From: Marinomonas sp. CT5
GTDB taxonomy: Bacteria; Pseudomonadota; Gammaproteobacteria; Pseudomonadales; Marinomonadaceae
Direction of reading: 5' to 3'
DNA: 64,000 nt
NCBI RefSeq assembly: GCF_018336975.1
Contig: NZ_CP025572.1
Location: forward strand, 3,871,030-3,935,029
Made by a program: the position numbers and the translations under genes. The notes under the pieces were generated by a model. The model saw only the letters and a list, made by a program, of their open reading frames with translations. It searched no databases and was not told the DNA's origin. Positions within the stretch are counted from its first letter, which is position 1. Every line of letters starts with the position of its first letter. Shown here piece after piece: positions 17,413 to 26,631 of this stretch.

Positions 17413-18324
17413 TCAATTCCGGCCTTCTGGTGCGTTCATATCACGCAAACCGTCGCCCACTAAGTTAATCGCCAACACCAATACCATCAGCGCAATACCT
17501 GGGATCGCAATTACCCAAGGTTTAAAAAACATGTAGGCTTTGCCCTCTGCGATCATTAACCCCCAAGACGGCATGGGTGGCTGAACTCCCAACCCCAAAA
17601 AGGACAGTGTCGCTTCAAGCAAAATGGCGTGCGCCATTTCTAAGGTCATCACGACAATTAATGCGCTTAAAATATTGGGCAGTAATTCCCGCACCAAGAT
17701 ATACCCTGTTGAAGCCCCCAAAACTTTTGCCGAGGCAATGAACTCCGCATCACGCAATTGTTGGGTGGAGGAGCGAGCAACCACCGCAAATCGATCCCAT
17801 AACAACAAACCCAATAACATAATCACCATTTGCAAAGACCCACCGACCAAAGCCGACATAGCCAAAGCCACCAGCACCACCGGCATGGCTAAACGAGTAG
17901 TAATGATGTAGCTGATTACCGAATCCACTCGGCCGCCGAAGTAACCCGCCAAAACACCCAAGGTCGTGCCAATCAGCCCAGAAATCAGCGCAGCAGACAA
18001 ACCAATGGTTAAAGAAATACGAGCGCCGTACAAAAGGCGGCTGAGATAATCTCGCCCTAACTTGTCGGTTCCCAAAATATGTTCCCACGACCCCTTTTCG
18101 TGCCAAACTGGTGGGATCATGCGTTGGGAAATATTCTGTAAATAAGGGTCATGTGGTGCTAACCAAGGAGCTAAAATCGCCAACACCACAATCATTCCCA
18201 GAATGACCGACCCGATAAACAAACCGCGGTGTCCCAAAAAACGATTCATCGTACGACGCCATGTCGGCACCTTGGGCAAAAAAGAAGGCGTATTTGAAGT
18301 CATTACAATAGAAGAATCAGACAT
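17413..18324 (-). CDS. Peptide ABC transporter permease (DppC/OppC type)
   Basis: A permease of 303 aa when started at the ATG at 18324, which has GAGGTG at the right distance; a longer frame to 18360 would overlap the upstream permease gene. It has an N-terminal membrane helix (FIGSVILGMIVVLAILAPWL), a periplasmic loop with HILGTDKLGRDYLSRLLYGAR typical of DppC, and the BPD_transp_1 core with five further helices and an EAA-like loop. Inner-membrane partner of the DppB-type permease. Confidence 0.92.
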   Translation of the reverse strand: MSDSSIVMTSNTPSFLPKVPTWRRTMNRFLGHRGLFIGSVILGMIVVLAILAPWLAPHDPYLQNISQRMIPPVWHEKGSWEHILGTDKLGRDYLSRLLYGARISLTIGLSAALISGLIGTTLGVLAGYFGGRVDSVISYIITTRLAMPVVLVALAMSALVGGSLQMVIMLLGLLLWDRFAVVARSSTQQLRDAEFIASAKVLGASTGYILVRELLPNILSALIVVMTLEMAHAILLEATLSFLGLGVQPPMPSWGLMIAEGKAYMFFKPWVIAIPGIALMVLVLAINLVGDGLRDMNAPEGRN

Positions 18325-18334
18325 AGTAGACACC

Positions 18335-19252
18335 TCAGCGGACACGCAAACGCGGATCAAGCATGGCGTTGATCACATCGGCGAGAAAAGTTAACAGGAT
18401 ATAAAAGACCGCTATAATCAGCACCACGGCTTGTACGACGGGGTAGTCATTTCGGGTAATGGCATCCCAAGCCAGCTGACCTAACCCTTTTAAAGAAAAC
18501 ACCGACTCGATGACCACTGAGCCACCTAACATAAAACCCAGCTCTACCGCCGCCAAAGCCACTACAGGGATCACCGCGTTGCGCAGTGCATGTTTAAAAA
18601 TAACCGTCGACTCATTCAAACCTTTCGAGCGAGCCGTACGAATATAATCCGAGTTCAACACCTCCAACATACCTGTACGTGTTAAACGCATCATCGCAGG
18701 CATGGCGTAATAGCCCAATGCAATAGCAGGCAGAACAAAATGCTGCCATGACGCATTGCCACCCGCGGGCAACCAATGCAAATTCACCGCGAAGATCACA
18801 ATCAAGGTTAACGCGAACCAAAAACTCGGCATAGCTTGACCAATAACCGCAATGGTTAGAGCCAAACGATCAATCCAAGTATCTTGTTTGATCGCAGCAA
18901 TGACTCCCAATGGAATCGCAACAATCGTCGCCAGCCCTAGCGCCAATCCACCTAAAGTCAGTGTCACAGGTAAGCGCTCGCTAATCAGCCCCATCACCGT
19001 ATCTTGAAAATAATAGGAGCGCCCAAAATCCAATTGCACCGCTCCCCAAAGCCAATCAAAGTATTGATAGACCATGGGCTTATCCAAACCAAAATCGATG
19101 CGAATTTGTTCTACTTGCTCAGCCGTCGACTCTGGCCCAGCGATTGAAATGGCCAAATCACCAGACAAATGCAGCAACATGAAACTCACGATAGACACTG
19201 TGACCGCCACACTTAGCGCCACCAGTAAACGACGAACCATAAATACCAACAT
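18335..19252 (-). CDS. Peptide ABC transporter permease (DppB/OppB type)
   Basis: A 305-aa permease with six membrane helices: N-terminal helix (LLVALSVAVTVSIVSFMLLHL), a periplasmic region and the BPD_transp_1 domain with DYIRTARSKGLNESTVIFKHALRN as coupling loop (written here only to describe the EAA region around 205-228). First of the inner-membrane components; it follows the binding-protein gene after a stem-loop that should lower its expression. The gene ends 10 bases before the DppC-type start. Confidence 0.92.
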   Translation of the reverse strand: MLVFMVRRLLVALSVAVTVSIVSFMLLHLSGDLAISIAGPESTAEQVEQIRIDFGLDKPMVYQYFDWLWGAVQLDFGRSYYFQDTVMGLISERLPVTLTLGGLALGLATIVAIPLGVIAAIKQDTWIDRLALTIAVIGQAMPSFWFALTLIVIFAVNLHWLPAGGNASWQHFVLPAIALGYYAMPAMMRLTRTGMLEVLNSDYIRTARSKGLNESTVIFKHALRNAVIPVVALAAVELGFMLGGSVVIESVFSLKGLGQLAWDAITRNDYPVVQAVVLIIAVFYILLTFLADVINAMLDPRLRVR

Positions 19253-19314
19253 AACCTCTCCCCAAACTGTCTGCGTACTTTATAACGGCGTACAAGAACA
19301 CCTAGGCGCAAACG

Positions 19315-19345
19315 AAAACGCTTACTGACAGGCAGTAAGCGTTTT
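19315..19345 (-). terminator. Stem-loop between binding-protein and permease genes
   Basis: AAAACGCTTACTG (19315-19327) pairs perfectly with CAGTAAGCGTTTT (19333-19345), loop ACAGG; on the minus strand it is followed by TTTTCG rather than a long T run. It lies directly after the binding-protein gene, so it probably gives partial termination and stabilises the upstream mRNA. Confidence 0.75.
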
Positions 19346-19350
19346 CCCTT

Positions 19351-20925
19351 TTACTTCCAACTTGACTCTACAAAACGAGGCAATTCATCAGGATATGCAG
19401 TGAAATTAAGTTCTTTCGTGAAGGCATAGTTACTTGAGTAAGAAAACATCGGCGCCCAAAAAGCTTCTTCGGTAATTTTCTTAATCGCGGCGCTGTAATT
19501 TTTCTTACGGATGACAGGATCAACGTTCGTGTCAGCCGCATTTAACAGCGTCTTTACCTCTTGATCCCGGTTGATATCATCAGCCCCTCCACTGAAATAG
19601 ACACTGGTCATAGCGGAGGCATCATTCACAGAATAAGAGCCCCAGGTTTGAAACGCTAAAGGCACGTTTCCTGAACGCTGTTCTTTACGCAGTGCCGCAT
19701 AGGTCAACATGTGCATTTTAGATGTAATGCCCACAGCACGAAGATCCCCAAGAATCGCTTCTGCTAGATCCATATCTCGGTAAGCGTAAAAATCGGTTTG
19801 AAAACCATTTGGGTAACCCGCTTCGGCCAGTAAGGCTTTCGCTTTGGCTGGGTCATAAGGGTATTTTTTCGCAGCGGACACATCACAGCCAAATTGAGAA
19901 GGGAAACAGGGCGTGTATATGGCACGACTTCCACCACGCACCAACTCATTAGCAAGCCCTTCACGATTCACGGCGTAATTAACCGCCTCTCGTACCAGTT
20001 TATTGCGGAATGGCGAATCCTTTAACGCTTCACTGCTGGTATCCATAGCCAAATAGCCTACACGCATGGTTTCGGAGCTAATGACTTGTAAGTTTGGCAT
20101 CATTTTCATTTCATCCGCCTGATCAGAAGGCACTCGCCATGTCCAATCAATCTCGCCAGTCATCAACTGAGCAAGGCGGGCATCAGGGTCAGGAATGACT
20201 CTAAATTGAATCTTTCCTATGGCCGGTTTTTTAATTGGCCCACCTTCAAAGTAACCTTCATAACGTTCTAAATTTGCCCCTTCACCACTCAACACTTCGG
20301 TAATTTTATAAGGGCCTGTTCCAATTGGCGCTTTCGCAAATCCTTCAATGCCAACTGACTTAAAATACTTTTCAGGAAAGATCGGGGTTGGGCCAGACAA
20401 ATATTCTAATGCCGCAGGAAATGGCTGTTTCAATACCAAACGTACCGTGTAGTCATCCACTTTTTCAGCATGATCAATCCAGTCAACATTTTGGCGGGTC
20501 ACAATTTTTGACTCAGGCGAAGTCACATAGTTGAAAGTAAAAACGACGTCCGCTGCGCTGAAAGCATCACCATTTTGAAAAGTGACCCCTTTACGCAGGG
20601 TAAGGAGTAAATGTGTCGGATCCTCCCATTTCCAACTAGTGGCTAGCAAAGGTTGGTACTCACCCGTTTCCATATCACGATGCAACAATGTGTCCCAAGC
20701 TAGATGAGACAAAATAATCCCTTCACGCACATTGTTGTGGTAAGGGCTGACATTTTCAGGCTCAAGCCCCACTGCGTAGACCAAAGTATCGTTTGCCTTA
20801 TTCGCCAGTGCAGGAGTGACTACACCCGCTAGAGCACAAGTCATAAGAACACTTGCCAAAGTTCTTCGTGGAGTGCTGTCTAATACTGGTAACAGAGAAA
20901 ACTTGTGCTGAGTGAGTTTTTTCAT
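19351..20925 (-). CDS. Peptide-type ABC transporter substrate-binding protein (family 5)
   Basis: A 524-aa periplasmic binding protein from the ATG at 20925, chosen because AAGGAAC lies just upstream and the protein then starts with a normal signal peptide (MKKLTQHK, then RTLASVLMTCALAGVVTP and ALA before NKAND). The SBP_bac_5 pattern is clear: NVSPYHNNVREGIILSHL, YQPLLATSWKWEDP, and FQNGDAFSAADVVFTF, as in DppA/OppA. It is the first gene of the importer operon with two cytoplasmic M20 peptidases and RidA. Ligand: probably di/oligopeptides or N-acyl amino acids; opines or other conjugates cannot be excluded. Confidence 0.9.
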   Translation of the reverse strand: MKKLTQHKFSLLPVLDSTPRRTLASVLMTCALAGVVTPALANKANDTLVYAVGLEPENVSPYHNNVREGIILSHLAWDTLLHRDMETGEYQPLLATSWKWEDPTHLLLTLRKGVTFQNGDAFSAADVVFTFNYVTSPESKIVTRQNVDWIDHAEKVDDYTVRLVLKQPFPAALEYLSGPTPIFPEKYFKSVGIEGFAKAPIGTGPYKITEVLSGEGANLERYEGYFEGGPIKKPAIGKIQFRVIPDPDARLAQLMTGEIDWTWRVPSDQADEMKMMPNLQVISSETMRVGYLAMDTSSEALKDSPFRNKLVREAVNYAVNREGLANELVRGGSRAIYTPCFPSQFGCDVSAAKKYPYDPAKAKALLAEAGYPNGFQTDFYAYRDMDLAEAILGDLRAVGITSKMHMLTYAALRKEQRSGNVPLAFQTWGSYSVNDASAMTSVYFSGGADDINRDQEVKTLLNAADTNVDPVIRKKNYSAAIKKITEEAFWAPMFSYSSNYAFTKELNFTAYPDELPRFVESSWK

Positions 20926-21034
20926 CGTATCGTTCCTTTTAAGCCCTTTCAGTTTGATCATTAGGTAATGCAACTTTCATTCACACTATGCAAAAATAAA
21001 CATTGCCACAATTAAAAAAAATGCAAAGAATCGT

Positions 21035-21047
21035 TGCCAAAAAGGCA
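21035..21047. promoter_or_regulatory. LysR-type T-N11-A box
   Basis: TGCCAAAAAGGCA is a perfect T-N11-A dyad between the divergent binding-protein gene (start 20925) and the lysR gene (start 21125). It is the best candidate for the binding site of that regulator. Confidence 0.5.
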
Positions 21048-21124
21048 TGACTATGGCGAAATAATAAAATATTTAAAAAACCATAAAATCTGTAAAAATC
21101 TACGAAATTGCAGGAAAAATTACG

Positions 21125-22063
21125 ATGAAAGCTGGATTACGCTTACAAGACACAGCATTACGTTACTTTTTAGAGGTCGCAAGATATGGATCGATTAGCG
21201 AAGCATCCGTGCACCTAAATGTGGCAGCAAGCGCTATAAGTAGGCAGATAAATAACCTCGAAGATATTCTTGGAACAACCCTGTTTGAGCGCCGACCACG
21301 CGGGATGGAATTAAGTGCGGCAGGCGAAATGTTAGCCGTATACGCGCGGAAGAACGCACTAGAATCGGACAGAGTTGTATCAGAAATTGCCGCTTTAGAG
21401 GGGCTAAATAGAGGCCATGTAAACATCTCATGTTCGGAGGGTTTTGCGATGGAATTTTTACCTCGCAACATCGCAAATTTTCGAAAAAAACACGAAGGCA
21501 TTCATTTTCATATCAATGTCAGTTCGCCAGCAGAAGTATCACGACGCGTAAGTCATGGCGATGCCGATATCGGAATCACCTTAAACTTATCTCCCGCGAA
21601 GGACATACAAGTCGCCTACCGCCAACCCTCTCCAGTGGTTGCCGTGGTACATCCATCTCACCCATTAGCCAACAAAAAAACCGTTACGCTTGCGCAATTA
21701 CAACCCTATCCCATTGCCTTGCCTGAAGAAAATACCACTGTAAGGCAGCTGTTTGATATTTGCTGCAGCCGTCTAAATCTATTATTTGATCCGGTTTTGG
21801 TATCGAACAACATGGCGACACTCAATCGCTTTACGACCTACGAAGGCGGTGTTCACCTCGCAGGGGAAATATCCATGCGTCATCAAATCGCCGCCAAAGA
21901 ACTGATCGCGATTCCCATTCGAGACCGTGGCATGGACATCCGTAATATTGAAGTGCAAACCCTCACCGGCCGCACTTTACCCGCCGCCGTGAGAGTGTTT
22001 TTAGATTACATGATAGAGAAACTGCAATCAGAAAAAAATATGCATCATAAGTCCGAAGCTTGA
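21125..22063 (+). CDS. LysR-family regulator of the peptide operon
   Basis: A 312-aa LysR protein: winged helix-turn-helix in residues 8-67 (YFLEVARYGSISEASVHLNV, then a recognition helix with SAISRQI) and a two-lobed effector domain from about 95 to 300. It is divergent from the transporter/peptidase operon with a 199-base gap containing an LTTR box, so it likely controls that operon in response to an imported peptide or amino acid and represses itself. Effector unknown. Confidence 0.88.
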   Translation: MKAGLRLQDTALRYFLEVARYGSISEASVHLNVAASAISRQINNLEDILGTTLFERRPRGMELSAAGEMLAVYARKNALESDRVVSEIAALEGLNRGHVNISCSEGFAMEFLPRNIANFRKKHEGIHFHINVSSPAEVSRRVSHGDADIGITLNLSPAKDIQVAYRQPSPVVAVVHPSHPLANKKTVTLAQLQPYPIALPEENTTVRQLFDICCSRLNLLFDPVLVSNNMATLNRFTTYEGGVHLAGEISMRHQIAAKELIAIPIRDRGMDIRNIEVQTLTGRTLPAAVRVFLDYMIEKLQSEKNMHHKSEA

Positions 22064-22084
22064 GTTTTATTAACGCTGAAAAAC

Positions 22085-22117
22085 GGCGCTAAATCATCAA
22101 ACCGATAATTCAGCGCC
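22085..22117 (-). terminator. Terminator between lysR and abgB
   Basis: GGCGCT (22085-22090) pairs with AGCGCC (22112-22117), extended inward by AAT/ATT with mismatches; read on the minus strand it is followed by GTTTTTC. It fits termination of the leftward abgB transcript. Confidence 0.6.
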
Positions 22118-22150
22118 AAACAAAATAGTTATTTATCCAATAACAGAGTG

Positions 22151-23590
22151 CTAAGATTGTGGCGTTATATGTACCGGAATCGGACACAAGTAAGGCATCA
22201 GATCATTCGATTCTTGCAGTTCTACTTTTGCTTCGGCCAAGAGTTCTGGGTTCAAAAAGAGCTCAAGACCGGTTCCTGCCATGATTTTAGCTGCTAACAA
22301 CAAGCCTTTATGTGCAACTGAGGTTTTTCCCTGCGATACAGCCTGCCAAGAATGTAAAGAAGTACCTACGGCATAACAAGGCGCAAAACATTGCACTGTC
22401 GGTACAACCCAGCTGACATCGCCAACATCCGTTGATCCATAAAGTGTTTTATTATTCGCTTGATAAACCAAAGGTGCTTTTACAGTAGGAGATTCTTTCA
22501 AATACTGAAAGGTAAAGGCAGGCTCATGGCTTGCATGCTCGGAAATCCGCTTAATATCCGCTTCAATATCTGCTTGAGTGAAAGACTGGCGAATTTCCTT
22601 CATAAACACCATTTCATCTTCTGTGTATTCAGGCATACCTAGCGCCTGAATATATTTATCCATTACACGCTCTAAGCATCTGTTTGGCAAATAGTTAGAA
22701 CACGCCTTAATAAACTGCACTGACATTTTTGTTTCTGTCATTAAAGCCGCGCCAGCAGCGATGTCTGTTACTCGCTGATAAATATCCTGTAAATCAATCA
22801 AATTGGGAGACCTAACCAGATAAAGTACGGAGGCCTCAGCTTGAACAACATTAGGTGCCAATCCACCACTATTAGTGATGGCATAATGAAGTCGTGATTC
22901 TTGAGGAACATGCTCACGCAGATAGTTAGCACCCACATTCATTAATTCAACTGCATCAAGAGCACTACGCCCCATATGAGGTGAAGCAGCTGCATGGGAA
23001 GCTTTGCCTTTAAAACTAAACTCTGCTTGGATATTCGCCAAGGTCGGTGTGTCGAACATGCCACTAAAGGTGTTTGGATGCCAAGTTATCGCTGCATCAA
23101 CACCGTCAAAAACGCCATCTCGAACCATAAAGGTCTTGCCTGAGCCTCCCTCTTCTGCAGGACAACCAAAGAAAACAACGGTGCCTGGTAAGTTATGTCT
23201 CTGCAAATAGTCCTTAACAGAAAGGGCCGCCGCTAAGGCTGCAACCCCCAGCATATTATGACCACAACCATGTCCATTCCCATTTACTTCAACAGGGTTA
23301 TGAACTGCACAGCCAGCGTGTTGACTCAGACCGGAAAGCGCATCGTATTCCCCTAAAAAAGAGATGACAGAACCACCATTATTATATTTGGCTACAAAAG
23401 CGGTATCCATTCCTGCAACTTTTTTCTCGACCTCAAAGCCTTGTTGGGTAAGATAAGTAATGATCAGCTCAGCAGATTGATGCTCCTCAAAGCGTGTTTC
23501 CGCCAGTGCCCAAATACGATCACTTAAATCGATATACTCATCTTGATAACGCTCGATATATTGATAAAGTTGATTAACTTGATCCTCCAT
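22151..23590 (-). CDS. abgB: p-Aminobenzoyl-glutamate hydrolase subunit B
   Basis: A 479-aa M20D amidohydrolase that matches E. coli AbgB (481 aa) along its whole length, including NGHGCGHNMLG, FGCPAEEGGSGKTFMVR, TWHPNTFSGMF, HYAITNSGG, SYLPNR, STDVGDVSW and the C-terminal CPIPVHITP. AbgA and AbgB form the heterodimeric enzyme that splits p-aminobenzoyl-glutamate, a folate breakdown product, into p-aminobenzoate and glutamate. The gene starts 3 bases after abgA ends. Last gene of the abgT-abgA-abgB operon. Confidence 0.93.
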   Translation of the reverse strand: MEDQVNQLYQYIERYQDEYIDLSDRIWALAETRFEEHQSAELIITYLTQQGFEVEKKVAGMDTAFVAKYNNGGSVISFLGEYDALSGLSQHAGCAVHNPVEVNGNGHGCGHNMLGVAALAAALSVKDYLQRHNLPGTVVFFGCPAEEGGSGKTFMVRDGVFDGVDAAITWHPNTFSGMFDTPTLANIQAEFSFKGKASHAAASPHMGRSALDAVELMNVGANYLREHVPQESRLHYAITNSGGLAPNVVQAEASVLYLVRSPNLIDLQDIYQRVTDIAAGAALMTETKMSVQFIKACSNYLPNRCLERVMDKYIQALGMPEYTEDEMVFMKEIRQSFTQADIEADIKRISEHASHEPAFTFQYLKESPTVKAPLVYQANNKTLYGSTDVGDVSWVVPTVQCFAPCYAVGTSLHSWQAVSQGKTSVAHKGLLLAAKIMAGTGLELFLNPELLAEAKVELQESNDLMPYLCPIPVHITPQS

Positions 23591-23593
23591 TTT

Positions 23594-24925
23594 CTAGTCC
23601 TTTTGATGCTCTTTTGTATAATCTTTAACACTTGCTGTTACCACGCTAAGAAGCAGTGCCGCATTGGTCATTACATCTTCTTGGAAATCAAACTTATCAT
23701 TATGGTGTCCTGCTGATAGTTCCGTCCCAAAAATAATGTAAGTAGCTTCGCCGCCTTTTTCTTTTACTCTCTCCATCATGTAAGTAGCATCTTCAGAACC
23801 CGCGGCCCCATCCATTTGACGGTCTACAACCTTTTCGAAACAACCAAGCTGCTTTGCTTTATCCGCTATAAATTGAACCCACGAAGGAGACGGAATGCTT
23901 CGATAAGCGGCACCAACAATGTCTATGTAGTAACTCACATCATACATAGCCGCCGCCCCCGCAATAATGTCTTTACTGCGATCAAACATATATTGGTTTA
24001 TTTGATTGGTTTCACCTCGGGATTCCACTTTTAAATGCGCGTGTTGAGCAATCACATTTCGTCCCGTTCCTGCATCAATAACCCCCACATTGATTCGAGA
24101 AGCCCCTTCGCTATGACGACTAATTGAATGCAAACCTAATGTGGCTTGAGCTGCGGCAAGAAGCGCATTTTTGCCTAACTCAGGATTACCTCCGGCATGG
24201 GCAGGATAGCCATGGAAATCCACATTAAACTTCGTGGTCGCCAAAAAGGTGTCGTTTCCACACACCACTTCGCCATTCGGAACGCCAACGCCAAGGTGAA
24301 TCGCCATGAAGTAATCAACATCATCAACGACCCCCGCATCAGCCATAGACTTGGCCCCCCGCGTGCCTTCTTCCGCAGGCTGAAAAATCAATTTAATTCG
24401 TCCGCTTAGTTGTGTTTTGTTCGCCATTAAAAGGTGAGCGACCCCCAAGCCAATTGATGTATGTCCATCATGACCACACGCATGGGTCATATTATGATTA
24501 ACCGATTGAAAGCCCTGTTCTGCCGGGCGATGTGAGCATTCATGAGATTCTTGTAAATCCAATGCATCCATATCAACTCGAATACCCACAGTTGGGCCGG
24601 GACGCCCCGTCTCTAAGGTCGCCACTAATCCTGTGAATCCACCGGAAAAGTACGGCATCCATTTTTCAATCGCTCCTTGCTCTAAAGCGCGTTGTTCATT
24701 CTTGAGTAAAACCTCTTCACTTGGCACCCCCATTCTGGACTCAGCGTTAATCACATCACGACCCAAAGCTAAGCGATAACCCAAACGATCCAACTCCTCG
24801 GCCACCAATGTAGAGGTTCGAAATTCAACCCAACCAGACTCAGCAAATTTATGAAAATCTCGACGCCAATGAATCATCTTATCTGCGACGGGGTTAAGAG
24901 TTTGTTTTAGTAAGGTAGTAGTCAT
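23594..24925 (-). CDS. abgA: p-Aminobenzoyl-glutamate hydrolase subunit A
   Basis: A 443-aa M20D amidohydrolase from the ATG at 24925, which has GGAGATTT just before it; the open frame extends further but would run into abgT. It matches E. coli AbgA: HWRRDFHKFAESGWVEFRT, RVDMDALDLQE, THACGHDGHTSIGLG (metal Cys/His), LIFQPAEEGTRGA, SRINVGVIDAGTGRNV, AGSEDATYMM and GHHNDKFDF. Catalytic partner of AbgB. The gene order differs from E. coli abgABT: here the transporter comes first. Confidence 0.93.
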   Translation of the reverse strand: MTTTLLKQTLNPVADKMIHWRRDFHKFAESGWVEFRTSTLVAEELDRLGYRLALGRDVINAESRMGVPSEEVLLKNEQRALEQGAIEKWMPYFSGGFTGLVATLETGRPGPTVGIRVDMDALDLQESHECSHRPAEQGFQSVNHNMTHACGHDGHTSIGLGVAHLLMANKTQLSGRIKLIFQPAEEGTRGAKSMADAGVVDDVDYFMAIHLGVGVPNGEVVCGNDTFLATTKFNVDFHGYPAHAGGNPELGKNALLAAAQATLGLHSISRHSEGASRINVGVIDAGTGRNVIAQHAHLKVESRGETNQINQYMFDRSKDIIAGAAAMYDVSYYIDIVGAAYRSIPSPSWVQFIADKAKQLGCFEKVVDRQMDGAAGSEDATYMMERVKEKGGEATYIIFGTELSAGHHNDKFDFQEDVMTNAALLLSVVTASVKDYTKEHQKD

Positions 24926-24936
24926 GTAAATCTCCA

Positions 24937-26484
24937 TTATCCGGCTGTAGTCGTTAACATTGGGTAAATGCCAGGCCCAATCGGCAAGCCTGTCACATAG
25001 AAAAAGCTCAACAATAAAATCCAAGCAGTAAGAAAGCAGATAGAGTAAGGAAGCAAGAGCACAATAGCCGTACCCACACCTGCCTTCTTGTCGTACTCCC
25101 TAAGCAAGGACAGAATGACAACAAAGTAGGGACTTAATGGCGTAATGATATTGGTCGATGAATCCGCAACACGATAAGCCGCTTGAATAAAAGCAGGGTG
25201 ATAGCCAAGTTGCATAAACATTGGAATAAAAACGGGGGCTTCTAATGCCCATTTAGCAGAGCCACTAGGAATAACAAAGTTAAGTAAAGCCGTCACAATG
25301 ATGTAGCCAATCATTACAGCCATTCCATCAAAGTGGATCCCTTTCAGGAAATCCGCTCCATTTACAGCCACCCAAGTGCCTAAGTGAGTCCAATTAAAAT
25401 AAGCAATAAATTGCGCAGCGAAGAAAATTAATACTATGTAGGGCGCCATGTCTGCGACAGCATCAGACATATATTTGGTGGCGTCTTTTGTTTTTTTAAT
25501 CTTGCCAGTACTCACACCATAAGTGATACCAACGGTGATAAAAAAGAACAAAATAATGGGAATAATGCCTTTAAGAAAAGGAGAAGGAACCAACCCGCCA
25601 TCAGCATTCTGCAAAGGCGATGAAGGCCAAAAAGCTAACGTCATAATAGCGCCAATATAAAGCACAGCGGCCACTAGAGTATGGCGTAGCGCTTTCTTCT
25701 CTACTTCTGGCGCATGGGTTTCAAGCACTCTAGATTTACCTGTGTACTCACCTAAACGAGGCTCGATGACCTTTTCCGTCACCAACACGCCAATCAGAGT
25801 CAGCATGAACACAGACACGATATTAAAATACCAATTATCAACAGGGGTCACTTCTATCGAGCTGGACACCGCCTTTGCGGCTTCGGTCGAAATACCAGAC
25901 AGTAAGGCATCTGTTCCGGCGATAATTAAGTTGGCCGTAAAACCAGCCGCGGCACTTGCAAAACCAGCAATTAAACCGACAACAGGGTGACGACCCACAG
26001 ACATAAACACCAAGGCAGCCAAGGGCGGTAATACGACCATAGCGGCATCTGATGCAATATTCATCATAATGCCAGCAAAAACCACCGACGTCGTAACCAG
26101 TGATCTGGGCGCATTTAATATAGTTCGCTTAACTACACTTTCTAATAAGCCCACTCGCTCAGCAAGCCCTACCCCTATAATCATAGACAGAACAAGACCC
26201 AGTGGCGCAAATCCAGTAAAGTTTTTAATCATATTGGTAAAAATAAAAACAATTCCCTCATCCGACAATAAACTTCGAATGAGTAATTCTTTTTGTGATG
26301 CTGGGTGAATAACCGAGAGATTAAATTTTTCAGCGATAAAAGAAGCCGCGACAACAATTATCGCGAGAGAAAAAAATAGAATAATAGGATCTGGTAACTT
26401 ATTACCTACTATTTCTATTTTTTTCATAAGTTTTTCGAGCAAGCTGTTTTTTTGCTCTACATTAAGTTGGCCTTGACTTTGCAT
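24937..26484 (-). CDS. abgT: AbgT-family p-aminobenzoyl-glutamate transporter
   Basis: A 515-aa inner-membrane protein from the ATG at 26484 (AAGGAAC upstream). It has about a dozen hydrophobic helices and the AbgT/YdaH pattern: KIEIVGNKLPDPIILFFSL at the N-terminus, NIASDAAMVVLPPLAA, VIPSGSAKWALEAPVF and YRVADSSTNIITPLSPYF, which correspond to the hairpin-tip motifs of the family. E. coli AbgT imports p-aminobenzoyl-glutamate; some relatives export sulfonamides. Its place beside abgA and abgB favours import. Confidence 0.92.
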   Translation of the reverse strand: MQSQGQLNVEQKNSLLEKLMKKIEIVGNKLPDPIILFFSLAIIVVAASFIAEKFNLSVIHPASQKELLIRSLLSDEGIVFIFTNMIKNFTGFAPLGLVLSMIIGVGLAERVGLLESVVKRTILNAPRSLVTTSVVFAGIMMNIASDAAMVVLPPLAALVFMSVGRHPVVGLIAGFASAAAGFTANLIIAGTDALLSGISTEAAKAVSSSIEVTPVDNWYFNIVSVFMLTLIGVLVTEKVIEPRLGEYTGKSRVLETHAPEVEKKALRHTLVAAVLYIGAIMTLAFWPSSPLQNADGGLVPSPFLKGIIPIILFFFITVGITYGVSTGKIKKTKDATKYMSDAVADMAPYIVLIFFAAQFIAYFNWTHLGTWVAVNGADFLKGIHFDGMAVMIGYIIVTALLNFVIPSGSAKWALEAPVFIPMFMQLGYHPAFIQAAYRVADSSTNIITPLSPYFVVILSLLREYDKKAGVGTAIVLLLPYSICFLTAWILLLSFFYVTGLPIGPGIYPMLTTTAG

Positions 26485-26523
26485 CTTTAGTTCCTTTTTA
26501 TGATATTTAAATACCATTTGATT

Positions 26524-26553
26524 TTTTCAAGCTGGTGTTCCCCAGCTTGAAAA
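26524..26553. promoter_or_regulatory. 30-bp palindrome between abgT and abgR
   Basis: TTTTCAAGCTGG (26524-26535), spacer TGTTCC, CCAGCTTGAAAA (26542-26553), a perfect 12-bp dyad. It lies 40 bases upstream of the abgT start and 79 bases upstream of the abgR start. Its symmetry and place make it the likely AbgR operator; a terminator role is unlikely because nothing ends here. Confidence 0.55.
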
Positions 26554-26631
26554 TTAATTTAAAGAGCATTGGTGAAACGAACAAGATATCCAATTCTTTT
26601 TGACGATAATCAGAAGTTATCAGGAGCAGAC

